Positions 12,292 through 22,259 of a DNA stretch of 64,000 nt are shown piece by piece. Within the stretch, counting starts at the first letter, position 1; each line of letters starts with the position of its first letter. Origin of the DNA: Telopea speciosissima (Eukaryota > Streptophyta > Magnoliopsida > Proteales > Proteaceae); contig NC_057923.1 in NCBI RefSeq assembly GCF_018873765.1, positions 59,142,593 through 59,206,592 on the forward strand, in the 5' to 3' direction. The translations under genes and the position numbers were made by a program. The notes under the pieces were generated by a model. It did no database searches and was not told the origin of the DNA. It saw nothing but the letters and a program-made list of their open reading frames with translations.

Positions 12292-13690
12292 ATCATATTA
12301 ATCATTCTCATTTTTTCTGAATAATAATATCTCAAAAGTAAGTGCTTTTTAGTTTCATTGGTCCTACCCATAATAAAATAAGTATCACGCATTCATCCTT
12401 AAAACATAGGGTCCCTGGTTTCTTCCTTCATTTCTTCTCTTTTTTAATTTTCTAGGTCTCTATTTCTTGTTCATTGAACATATTTATCATTGTCAACTTT
12501 TCTTCATTTGAGTTTTTCAGAGGAAGGACAACATCTCAAGAGCAAGTCTTTTTAAGGTTTTATTGTTCCTTTGTTCCCATTATCTGGTAACTATCATGCA
12601 TCTATTTTTAATCTCCATTCCATGTTCACTACTTCGTATTTATCATTCTTAATGTTTCTTTATTAGATTGTTGAGAGGAAGGACAGCATCTCAGAAACAA
12701 GTGTTTTATGGGATTTATTGCATCTTCTTCCTATAATAAGGTAAGTTTCATGCAAGAATTCATAAAGCTTAGGGACTTTGGCTACTTCTTCTTGTTCTTT
12801 TGCTTTTTTGTCCTCCTCTTCATCTCTATTTCATATTCACTGCTTCATATATATCATTCTCATTTTTTATTTTTTTTTTAGTTTTGAGAGGAAGGACAAT
12901 ATCTCAGGAGCAAGTGATTTTGGGTTTTAGTTCCCCTTTTTCCTATAATCGGGTAAATATCATGCATCTATTCTTAATGCTACTTAAGGACCTTAGCTTC
13001 TTCCTCTTGTTCTTCTGGTTTTTTCCTTTTAATATCTATTTCATGTTCACTACTTCATATTTATCATTCTTAATTTTTCTTTATTTGAGTATTGAGAAGA
13101 AGGACAATATCTTAGGAGCAAGTCTCTTTTTGTATTTTAGTGCTCCTCATAATTAGGTAAATATCATGAATCCATTCATAAAGTTTAGAGCCCTAGTTTC
13201 TTCTTATTGTTATCTTGGTTTTCTTCTTTAAGCTTTATTTCATGTTCACTACTTATTTATCATTCTCAAATTTTTTTTAATAGAATGCTGAGAGAAAGGA
13301 AGACATCTCAGAAACATGTATTTTTGGGGTTTTAGAGCTCCTTCTCCCCATAATCAAGTAAGTATATATCGTGCATCTATGCTTAAAAGGAAGGATAACA
13401 ACTCAGAAGCAATTTTTTCTGGACTAAATTAATTGCTCCTTCCTGTAAACGGGTAAGTGTCGTGCAGCTATTCTTAAAGATTAGGGGCTTTGGCTACTTC
13501 TTGTTGTTCTTTTGATATATATATTTTTTTTCTTTTATTTTCTCTTTCGTGGTTACTATTTCATATTTATAATTCTTAAATTCTTTCTTTATTACAGTAT
13601 TGAGAGGGAAGATATATAGCAGCTCAGAAGCAAGTGTTTTTTTTTTTTTTTGGGTTTCGTTGCTCCTTCTTCGTCTAATCAAGTAAGTAT
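12292..13690 (+). repeat. Tandem leader-exon-like array (A2)
   Basis: At least six well-formed units plus a degenerate first one. Exon-like cores, bounded by AG on the left and GT on the right, are at 12521-12585, 12667-12740, 12882-12952, 13090-13156, 13284-13357 and 13598-13682 (65-85 nt each). Three have a GTAAGT donor; most are followed by ATCATGCATC-like sequence. The intervals between cores are pyrimidine-rich and end in TTTCTTTATTAG-like acceptors. Core lengths are not multiples of three and contain stops, so they are non-coding. The final donor (13683) faces an acceptor at 14035-14036 just before the NLR start. Confidence 0.75.
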
Positions 13691-13940
13691 CTTGCATCTA
13701 TTTCTTAAAGCTTAGCGACCTTAATTGACTTCTTCCTCTTGTTCTTTTGGGAGTAAATAGTTTTCATTGTAAAAGATGTGATTAAAAGAAAAGTTTATAA
13801 AGAAAGAAGCAGAAACAGCAAATCGAAAACTATACAAATAGCCAAAATTATGCATATAGGATCTATTTCCTAGTTAGGGGCACCCAAAAATTTGATGTTT
13901 CATGGGTGTCGGTGTTGTTCACATCTTCATTATCTATTTA

Positions 13941-13973
13941 TCCCCCTCTCTCTCTCTCTCTCTCTCTCCCTTT
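13941..13973. repeat. (CT)n microsatellite in the leader intron
   Basis: A CT dinucleotide run lies 70-100 nt upstream of the acceptor that precedes the NLR start. Shorter CT-rich versions sit at the same place in the other copies (49315-49330, 51415-51435). Confidence 0.7.
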
Positions 13974-14050
13974 CATCATTTCAATTATTAATTCCCTAGA
14001 ATGAATTAATTGGTGTTGAAATCATATGGCGCGCAGGTGAAAATTCGTTG

Positions 14051-14677
14051 ATGGATTCCATTGGACAAATAATAGTAGCCATCGGACAAACTTTTTGGGT
14101 CCCGTTTGGACGTCAAATCAGCTACGTCAAAAACATTGAAAAAAAATCAGAGAAGCTGAAAGAGAAAGCGATTGAACTCTGTAACAAAAGGGAGGATATA
14201 AACAGAGACACCATATCAACAATGCCGACAAATGAATGCCAAGCTTGGCTTCGGAAGGTTGGACAGATGGAAGATAACATCAAAGCCATAGAAGCAGAGA
14301 TCCAACAAATAAGCGTTGCTGCATTTGTGAAATTGCCGTTTGATGTTGCTCTTTTCCCAAAATTGAAGACTCTCTATCTTAGTGACTTTCCCAGACTAGA
14401 AAGGATTTGGAAAACAGTTTCTTTTCATCCAATCATGGCGCCATCCTTAGAAACGATATCAGTTATGAGTTGTCAAAATCTGAAGAGTCTGGACCCTTTG
14501 AGTTTGGGGATGATTCAGCAGCAGCAGCAAAATGGATCATTATCTACATCCAGCAGAACTACTACTCTAATAAGAAGGATTGAGGGCTCAACCCAATGGT
14601 GGGAATCATTGGAATGGGAACATGATGAGATCAAACAACTACTCCAACCTTTTTTCGTGGCTGAAAGATTGAACTAA
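14051..14677 (+). CDS. Internally deleted CC-NLR: coiled coil joined to LRR end
   Basis: The open frame encodes 208 aa and begins at the same ATG as the intact paralogues, 14 nt after an acceptor-like AG (14035-14036). Residues 1 to about 85 are the CC domain (QISYVKNIE and ECQAWLRKVGQME match the intact genes). The rest, from VALFPKLKTLYL, is the last LRR and the C-terminal WWESLEWEHDEI tail. The whole NB-ARC and nearly all LRRs are missing. The join contains a short NB-ARC scrap (KLPFD) between two deletion points at about 14326 and 14341-14345, and one A has been lost near 14310 (CAACAAATAAGC against CAACAAAATAAGC). Despite three lesions the frame stays open to the normal C terminus. It could be a non-functional derivative or a truncated CC-containing protein able to pair with full-length NLRs; the sequence alone cannot decide. 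Confidence 0.7.
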   Translation: MDSIGQIIVAIGQTFWVPFGRQISYVKNIEKKSEKLKEKAIELCNKREDINRDTISTMPTNECQAWLRKVGQMEDNIKAIEAEIQQISVAAFVKLPFDVALFPKLKTLYLSDFPRLERIWKTVSFHPIMAPSLETISVMSCQNLKSLDPLSLGMIQQQQQNGSLSTSSRTTTLIRRIEGSTQWWESLEWEHDEIKQLLQPFFVAERLN

Positions 14678-15238
14678 TGGGAAGCGCACGATCAGCTTGG
14701 TCAGTAGGAAGCAGAGGAGAAAGAGTGTCAGGGGTTGTCGGTTGTTGTGAAGGGGAGTAGGAAAGAGTTTCCCACTCTGGCATTGCAGGTAAATTTTTCC
14801 CACCCAAAAATTTATTCTCTAATTTTATTCATCCAAGGAAATTAGAATTGTATTTGTAATTAACCTTTGCCGCCTTTACAACAATTGATAGAAAGAATTT
14901 GCTTTTTGTAGGTGAGGACAGTTTCAAGGGAGCAGGTGAAGGGATGCAGATCTATCATGAAGCAAGTTTAACCAACTCTGATCTTGTTTGAATGAATTCT
15001 GCTCCTTTGAATTTTTATAGAATATTGGGTGTTCAATTCTAGCTTATCTCATCATCTCTCCAATCTACTATATAAGCCTCATCTGGTTTTCATAATCTAT
15101 TGCTAATCAGGATTTTCTTATTGGGTAATAAATAATAACTATGGAACTGTATGTACTGAATTTGAGTCTCTAAGTACCAGTTATGTATATGTAGCGACAA
15201 GGCACTCAGTAAACTGACAGGAACCAATCTAAGGCTCT

Positions 15239-15353
15239 ACTATTTATAATTTGTTTAAAAAAGGACGTATCCAGTACGTGGAAAAGGCTCCCACCACTAT
15301 GGGGTCTAGCTAGGGAGGATCATAATGTATGCAGCTTTATCCCCACTTCGTGA
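15239..15353 (-). mobile_element. SINE-like element, left part (split by CACTA)
   Basis: The 18-bp repeat ACTATTTATAATTTGTTT at 15239-15256 recurs at 20874-20891 and bounds an element interrupted by the CACTA transposon. With the CACTA and one TGA removed, the two halves form an element of about 150-165 bp. It carries GGGAGGATCATAATG in this half and, in the other half, a motif whose reverse complement resembles the tRNA B box. The A-run just inside the left end would be a terminal T tract on the minus strand, as in Au-type plant SINEs. Confidence 0.65.
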
Positions 15354-15374
15354 CACTACAAGAAATATGATTTT

Positions 15375-15840
15375 TGCCGACGGTAGAAATAGAGTTTCGT
15401 AACCAAATATGATTTTCGATGACGGTTAGTTTATTACCGTCGCCCTATATAATTTGGGCGGCGGTGTATAATTTTCCGTCGTGAAAAATATAATAGAACG
15501 ACGGTTTATATTTATTCGTCGGTAAAAATAAAATTAAGCGACGGTTTATAATTTTTTGTAGCAAAATATAATATTGGGCGACGGTTTACATTTAACCGTC
15601 GGCGAAAATGGAATTGGGGCGACGTTCACGGATTAACCGTCGTCGAAAATATAATGGGGGCAACGTTTTATAACTATTCGTCGTTGAAATTGAATTTGGG
15701 CGACGCTTTATACCTATCCATCGTTGAAAATACCTTACCAAAAAAAAAAATCGTTGAAAATAAATTTTGGACGACGTTTTTTAGTTATCCGTCTTGAAAA
15801 ATAGAATTTAGGCGACGGTTGGATTCTTACCGTCGTCGAG
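15375..15840. repeat. Left subterminal GACGGT/ACCGTC repeats of the CACTA
   Basis: A run of alternating GGCGACGGTT and ACCGTCG words is spaced by roughly 25-35 bp AT-rich filler. It is matched by a mirror array at the right end. In CACTA elements such arrays are known transposase-binding regions; binding here is inferred. Confidence 0.8.
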
Positions 15841-16400
15841 GAGTAGCTTTTAACTTGGCAATTTTCCTCTTCCTGCTTTTCTTTCTCTTAAACCCAAACA
15901 ACACCCATTATTCCCTCACAAAATCCCGCCATTCTCTCCTATCACTCTCCCCCCGAACTTACGCTCTCTCACTACTCAATCTCTCAAACCCTAATATCTC
16001 TATAGCCATAATCAGAAGTTCAGAACCCTATTTTCCCCCTCTATTGAAAATCCCTGCGCTCTATTATTCACTCAATCTCTCTCAATTCTTTCTCAATCGC
16101 TCTAATCCTCTTTCAATCTCTAGTCCATTGCTCCACCGCTCCACCGCTCCACCAGGATAAGGAGATAACGACGGAACCGGCGGGCTTGAAGTTGAATGCA
16201 TCGGTACCAGGTATTATTTTTAATCCCATTTTCATCGCCCGTGTAAAAGAGGAGAGTAGAAGAGTAGAAGACTTTGAATAGCTAATGTCTTGTTATTCAT
16301 CATCAGGGGAAGAAGGAGACGAGGAACCGACGCGTGAGAGTTGGAGATTTCAGCCTCACTGCATTTTGCGATTTCATCATCCGAGAGATGGAGTTCGGGG
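15841..16400 (+). other. Possible captured 5' UTR / first exons
   Basis: The region is pyrimidine-rich with CTCAATCTCTC and AAACCCTAA words typical of plant 5' leaders. A CTCCACCG triplet repeat follows at about 16131-16153. A donor-like CCAG|GTATTA occurs near 16210 and another GGGG|GTAATC near 16398. It may be the leader of a captured gene. The ORF 15819-16160 has no recognisable protein and starts inside the CACTA subterminal repeat. Confidence 0.35.
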
Positions 16401-16888
16401 TAATCTTTTGCACTATATTTGTTCTTTGATCATCTGAGATACTTTGGTGTCTATGTGTCTCCTTTAATCTTTTTCTCATATTCCAGATTTTAATGCATTT
16501 TATAGATTTCATAAAACTCTGTTCACAGAAAATCAAATCCTATTTGAATGACAGTTATGCTTGCCAATTTTCATTACCCTGGAGTGCTTTGAGTGACAAG
16601 CTTTATCAAATTTTCTGTGTAGTTATGTAATATGCTGCTTTTTTCTTCTCTTTTATCCAAAAGAAATACAAGCCAGACATAAGTTGCAGCTCTTATAGCG
16701 GCACATTCAACCCTATATTTGTGAGATGGGAAATCAAAAGTTCTATTCAAGTTGTTTGTTGTTTCAAGTTGTATGAAACTATTTTAATTCTAATGTCTTT
16801 CAACTATTGCTACTAGAATTTTCAGTGTTTAAATTGATTGGATATTCAACTTGCATTTACACTTTGATTGTATCTGACTTGGCCATAG

Positions 16889-17780
16889 ATGGTGCGTGGT
16901 GCTGTAAGTCTGCCACATGGTACTGGAAAGGTGACCTTCAATTTCCCTTTGTTCATTAAAAGGAAATATATTGCTTATTAGATTGTTCGGGTAGCTGTGT
17001 TTGCTAAAGGAGCAGCTACAGATGAGCTTATTGAGGGAATCAAAAATAGTAATTTGCATACTCCAATATATGAAATCTCTGATCTCTGATAAATAAACCA
17101 CTGAGAACTGAGAGGGAGAACTTTCCCTTTCAATTTATATATTATGACTGTCATAATACCTTATCTTAATTTTTTAACACTATTATTTACATCCTTACGA
17201 TAAACGATATCATACCAGTAGGATCTAGAATGAGAATTGAGACCATGTAGATCGAGAGAAAACAAAATTTGCTGTTTTTTGGCTATCACCAAGTCACTGT
17301 TACTTATCATGTTATCTCACTATATAATATTTTCTCTAATTTGAACTATATCTTAACTTATAAAACTTCTCAACTTGGATTCTTGCAGGTGGTGGAAACT
17401 CAATTTTGATAAGTGTATTGGGATGCCCATTTTCATGCCCCGTCTTGGAAAGGTATGGGATTTTTTATACTATTTATATTATGTATAACCAAATCAACTA
17501 GTACTTCTCTTCAAATAAAGGTTTTGATCTTCCTGTTACAGATAGCAAGAATTCTTGGACCACGTGGTTTGATGCCAAACCCCAAAGTGAGTTATCCACT
17601 TGTTGATATTGAATGGATGTAAACATATGGAGCGATCGCAATGCCCTTAATTATTTTCTTCCTGCTACATAGCTAGTTTCAGTGACCAGTGATGTTACTG
17701 GGGCAGTGCAAGAGGTGAGACGTGGTCGTATTGATTTTAAAATTGACAAAATTGCCATTGTGCATGTGGGCCTTGGGAAG
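16889..17780 (+). pseudogene. Captured ribosomal protein L1 (organellar type) fragment
   Basis: Five exon pieces with clean splice edges are seen. 16889-16930 encodes MVRGAVSLPHGTGK. 16982 to about 17050 encodes IVRVAVFAKGAA...DELIEGIKN. 17389-17452 encodes NFDKCIGMPIFMPRLGK. 17542-17586 encodes IARILGPRGLMPNPK. 17673-17780 encodes TSDVTGAVQEVRRGRIDFKI and on to IVHVGLGK. These are in order the conserved core of bacterial-type uL1, including the ILGPRGLMPNPK signature, so the source was a nuclear gene for a plastid or mitochondrial L1. Relative to the family, the second piece lacks about ten residues between AKGAA and DELIE. N- and C-terminal parts are absent. It is carried inside the CACTA and unlikely to make functional protein. 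Confidence 0.85.
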
Positions 17781-18831
17781 GTATGATTACTGATATATCA
17801 TTTTTAATTGCATAGTTAAATTCAATTTTATTATCGCAGTGGGTGAATGTACTGTGTGATTAGTAAGCTTGTTAGCCTGCAGTGAGTCACTTCTTTGGTA
17901 TGGTTGAATGTCAGTTCTGGCATGTCTTAATTCATTTAATGTGATTTATTATATAATAACATCAGCAAATATATAGAGGGAAAGAAAAATTAAAGTTTTA
18001 CTATATTTTGTTGCCCAAACCTTGTTCTTTGTTGACCATATGTAGGACAATCACAGGATACCCAAATTTGATAGAAATTTGATCTAATAATAGGGTGCCA
18101 CAATAGTAGTATCTCCAATAGTTGCAACTAATGCAGCCTCCAGCCAAACTAGGTAGTCGATTAGGTAAAAATATTCTAAAACTGCTGCTGTTTGCAGCAG
18201 GGGAAGACTAGTAGCTTGAGGGTTGTAGGATCAGTTTAGTGCTAGGGTTGGAATTAATGATGGGTGATGGGTAAGTTTGGATGGTAGAACTAGAGCTTTA
18301 GGTGAATAACAACAATGGTTTAGGGGACTTGAATAATTTCATGAACTGGGTTTTAGAAAATAAATAGGTGAAAAACACTCCAATCGGTGTCTAAGGTTGA
18401 AGTGAGCAGGTTAGGGGTTTTGTTGCATAGTGGTTTGATGGAGACAACATGGGGAATGATGGTTGATTATGTTATTGGGAACCTAGATTAGGTTGCCATA
18501 ATGGTAAATAGAAACTAGAAGTGCAAAATAAGCAGAAAAGAGATAATGCCTAGGAAATAGGAATCCACCTACAGAGAGACCAACTCCACAACAATTTATT
18601 GATACTAATATTCTTGCTTGGGTTACCAACCTTTATATGGTTGCCTGCTATGACTGAATAGTAAATAGTTGCTAAACTTCTTAATAGACAGAGATGTTCA
18701 TGACTCTTTCTGTACACTCTTTCTGTACAAAGCAAACCATGCATATTTGCAGCTGTCGCTTTGGTTTTTATTTTAATAGTTGGTTATTTTGTTGATTACT
18801 TGTTCATCATATTTTTTCCTTTTGCCTGCAG

Positions 18832-19094
18832 AGAGTAGACTTTTGGATGTGCATCAAAGGCGTTTGTCAAGCTATGTTGGCACTTTAGCTTGGAGAGCAC
18901 GTGAAGCAGATGGAGCAACTGATGCCAAACTACTTAAAGAGCTTTACCGCCGAAGTGATCCAGAAGGAGTGATAAGACTATTTGAAAGTCAACCTTCACT
19001 ACATTCCAATCCCTCCGCACTTGCTGAATATGTTGAGGCATTAGTTAAAGTAGATAGGCTGGACGAAAGTGAATTACTCAAAACATGCAGAGAG
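18832..19094 (+). pseudogene. Captured FTSH4-like mitochondrial AAA protease exon
   Basis: One exon lies between TTTTGCCTGCAG (acceptor ending 18831) and AGAG|GTGGGT (donor 19095). It encodes LSSYVGTLAWRAREADG..., then LLKELYRRSDPEGVIRLFES and SNPSALAEYVEALVKVDRLD. From memory this closely matches the N-terminal matrix region of the plant mitochondrial i-AAA protease FTSH4 family (pattern R.NDPEAVIR.FESQPSLH.NPSAL.EY.KALVKVDRLD). The AAA and zinc-protease domains are absent. It sits 1 kb downstream of the L1 fragment in the same orientation inside the CACTA, so a chimeric transcript is conceivable. Confidence 0.85.
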
Positions 19095-19099
19095 GTGGG

Positions 19100-20385
19100 T
19101 TAGGAACTGTTCCATTCTTTTTGTTGTGAGGATTTTGATCCGCACTCTCATGTCTTATTGATGATTGTTGATGGTTTAATATGGTGACCTTTCTATTAAC
19201 AAAATAGTGACATATGTAGCTTGTAGATATTTTTATTTTAGTTTGTGGTTTGTTTATTACATGAGAGGATGGCTGCTTGAGTGCTTGTGTATCTGTATAT
19301 TTTAGATTGTTGGTAAGTGTTTGTAGAGGATATCTGATGCAGGAACACTTCCTTGGACTAGCCCAAACTCGATGGGGAGCCCAGATGGAGATGAATCGGG
19401 TCCAAATTTAGTTTTCATTTAGTAGGATATCAAAGTTTATTTATTTATGTAGATCTAGATTTATCATTTGGATTTCTTGTCATCTTTTGTTTTACTTTCG
19501 ATAGGCTAGGTAGTGGTAGAGTTTGATTTAGTGCTTGTTTCATTTTTAGTCTAGATATGAGTCTTTATTTCCCTATTTAAATACAAGGTTGTAACCAATG
19601 AAAGTTGCAGTTTTTTGAAAGATAGAATTTTGGTGTGGTGCATCTACTGGCTGTGTGGCTGCCTTCTCCTTCTTCTCTAGCCATCTTAGCTGTTCTATTC
19701 TTCTTCTTTCTTCAACCCTACTCTGTTGTAGTGGTACTAACAGTACCCTTGTTTTAATTTTGATCTTTCTCCTCCCTTACTTGTCCCTTCTCAGATCTTA
19801 GGAATATGAAGCCCTTTCATAGGTGGATATGGTTTGCCACTTCTTAGTGTCAAGATGATGACTTGTCAAGATGATCCCTTTTTGTTTATTTTAGTCCTTC
19901 AAAGGATTTTAACTTATTTGTAATTTGTTCATCTATGTTTCCTTCAGGTGCAATGAAGTTAGAAGCTAGAAAGTTCCAACTATGAAATTCGAAAGGATGG
20001 AGATTGGAAGGAGGACTAGATTATGATGTTCTTGATCTGCAATGTGGAGAGCAACGGTGATGAAGTATTTTATTGGAAGGAGTATTAGATTATGATGTTC
20101 CTTTGGTTAGAAACTTTTTCTCTTTGGGTTGTTTTTTGTTGGTGTTTTGGTTATAACAACATTGGTGGAGAGTTGATTGAAAGTGAATTTTAAAGGAATC
20201 CTTTTGAGTTTGTGTTAATGGAAAGCAATGCATTAATGCAATGCTTATATGGATTTTGTAGTTAATGGTTTTTCTTTTAGGGAATGTATATAATATATGG
20301 ATGTAGATTACAGGTGAAAATTTCCCTTTCTAAATTACAAGCAATGAATACCCTATAATAAATAGGGGGAAAAAAAAAGAGAGGC
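19100..20385. other. CACTA interior, no gene recognised
   Basis: AT-rich sequence without a recognisable protein. It holds intron-like or unrelated captured DNA between the FTSH4-like exon and the right subterminal repeats. Confidence 0.4.
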
Positions 20386-20815
20386 TTTTTGGCGACGGTA
20401 AACATATGACCGTCGCTAAAGATTCATTTTTACCGACGGTTATTTAAATGTTCGGCATATAAATTAGATTTTTCCTGACGGTATACCAAAGACCGTCGCC
20501 TAATATTTACATTTATAGTGACGATTAAAACCGTCGTAAAACATAAATTTTTAGCGACGGAAAAGTATGTGTCGCCAAAAATATATTTTTAGCGACAGAA
20601 ACACTAAACGTCGCCAAAAATATATTTTTAGCGACGGAAACGTAAAGCGTCGCCAAAAATAATTTTGCTAGACGGGAGCAGTTTTACCGTCGTTATTTTT
20701 CCCGACATCACTTTAGCCGATGGACTGGCGATGGTTAAAATTACCGTCGCCAATATTTTTAGCGACAGAAAACTATTTTTGGCGACGGTTTATTACCGTC
20801 GCGAAAAATCATATT
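20386..20815. repeat. Right subterminal GACGGT/ACCGTC repeats of the CACTA
   Basis: Alternating GGCGACGGT and ACCGTCGC words plus three near-identical TATTTTTAGCGAC units around 20578-20650 mirror the left array. Confidence 0.8.
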
Positions 20816-20825
20816 TTTTGTAGTG

Positions 20826-20891
20826 TGAAGAGGCTATTAATTTCGAGAGACTCAAATCCGTGACCTCTTGGTCACTATTTATAATTTGTTT
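20826..20891 (-). mobile_element. SINE-like element, right part
   Basis: This half continues the element interrupted at 15353. It contains GAGACTCAAATCCGTGACC, the reverse complement of a B-box-like GGTCACGGATTTGAGTCTC, and ends in the 18-bp repeat 20874-20891 shared with 15239-15256. Confidence 0.65.
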
Positions 20892-22259
20892 CTTTCGGTT
20901 TAATCCATTTGATTATTTTATCTTTTTTTTTTTTTTAATTTATTTTTACAGAGATACAAAGAAAATGCGAGCCCCATTCAACATCATAATGATAGACCAG
21001 TTTTGCTGTATACTCCAAGAATGACTGGAGACTCTACCTAGCATGGGTTATAGAAATATTAATTGAATATGAATTTAAAATATGAAGATAGAAATAAAAG
21101 AAGTTTGTTTATAGTAGTGTAGAGCCAAACTTTTGTGCTTAATTACAAGTATTCTTAGATTGTTAGGAGGCTGTTCGGATCCAAATGGACCTATATATGT
21201 TGTTTAAACTTTCAAATACTAAAGATGTGTTTGATATGCATTCTAAGAATAAATTCTGGGTCTAGAATGCTTTCTGAAACCCTTTTATTTTCTCGCTTTC
21301 AAATACATAATAGACGTTGAATATATTCCAAAATGCATTCCAGACCTAGAATTTATTCGGAAAATGCATACTAAACACAACCTATAGAAGAGATTAGATC
21401 ATTAAAGAATTCAAACTAATGAAACGTATGTATAAAGTTTGAATTTGAGTGATCCATGCATTTTTGTGTTAAAGGCCTTTTCTACTCACAGCATTAGAAT
21501 TTGGAATCTAGTGTGGTTGGTATGACTTCTGTAGAGTAAGGGATTTTTTGGTTCTTTGGAGTGAACTCTGAATAGAATTCAGTTGATCACTTTAGTTTTG
21601 TCACCAACCCTTTTAACATTGAGGTCCTAATTTTCAAACAATAGTTTGTGTCATTTCTTAAGCATAGGGTCTCCATCCCACTATTTAGATAGTCATTAGA
21701 ACAAACATTGATGTTATACAACTTGGGCATCCTTATTTTGTATATGTGAGAGTGGGTGCCATGGTTTTAAAAATTAGAAATCGTATCGGTGAATTAACCG
21801 ATTCAGATTGAAACACTGATTTTGTTCCTTTTTTGACCGATTCCGATCAATTCTATTGTTTGAAAGCTTGGTGTGGACGCACTTGAATGGAAAGGGTTCA
21901 TCTCTCTGCCTCTTGACTATATCTCTACTTAGATATGTTTCTCATGTTTTTTCTCCACCGACAACAGAGTATAGAAGATGACTTCTCATTAAAATATCAC
22001 CATCTAACCCTGTACAGCTAATGTTATTGGGGACCATCATTATTAAGCGAATTGATATCAGATCGGCTGTATCAATATCGATTACTGATCGATGTGATAT
22101 TATTCCAAGGATACTGACCAGGAGTAAAAATGAAATTTTGGTTTTTTTTTTATTGAAACTGGAAGTAAAATCATCCAATCCAAATCCATACAGACCGATT
22201 CGGATCGATATCATACAGCTAGCAGCCATGACCAATCTCGACACCAAACGGAACCTCTA
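20892..22259. other. NLR 3' flank, copy A continued; no gene
   Basis: From about 21410 to 21780 this is homologous to 33790-34140, the region downstream of the intact NLR in copy B. This confirms that the SINE and CACTA split an NLR 3' flank. No ORF with family resemblance was found. Confidence 0.6.

Larger units (their letters stand above)
15354..20825 (+). mobile_element. Non-autonomous CACTA transposon carrying gene fragments
   Basis: It begins CACTACAAGAAATATGATTT and ends with the inverted CATATTTTTTGTAGTG, the hallmark of the En/Spm (CACTA) superfamily. The 3-bp target duplication TGA is present at 15351-15353 and 20826-20828. Length is 5,472 bp. Both ends carry dense subterminal GACGGT / ACCGTC motifs in both orientations (about 15375-15840 and 20390-20815), the kind of array bound by the accessory transposase protein. 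No TNPD-type transposase frame was seen. The interior holds exons of two unrelated host genes in the same orientation, so this is a Pack-type CACTA. It landed inside a SINE-like element. Confidence 0.92.

Noticed and set aside
12800-13156. 118-aa ORF with Phe-rich repeats
   Set aside because: It spans three leader-exon units and their introns; no conservation of frame between units.
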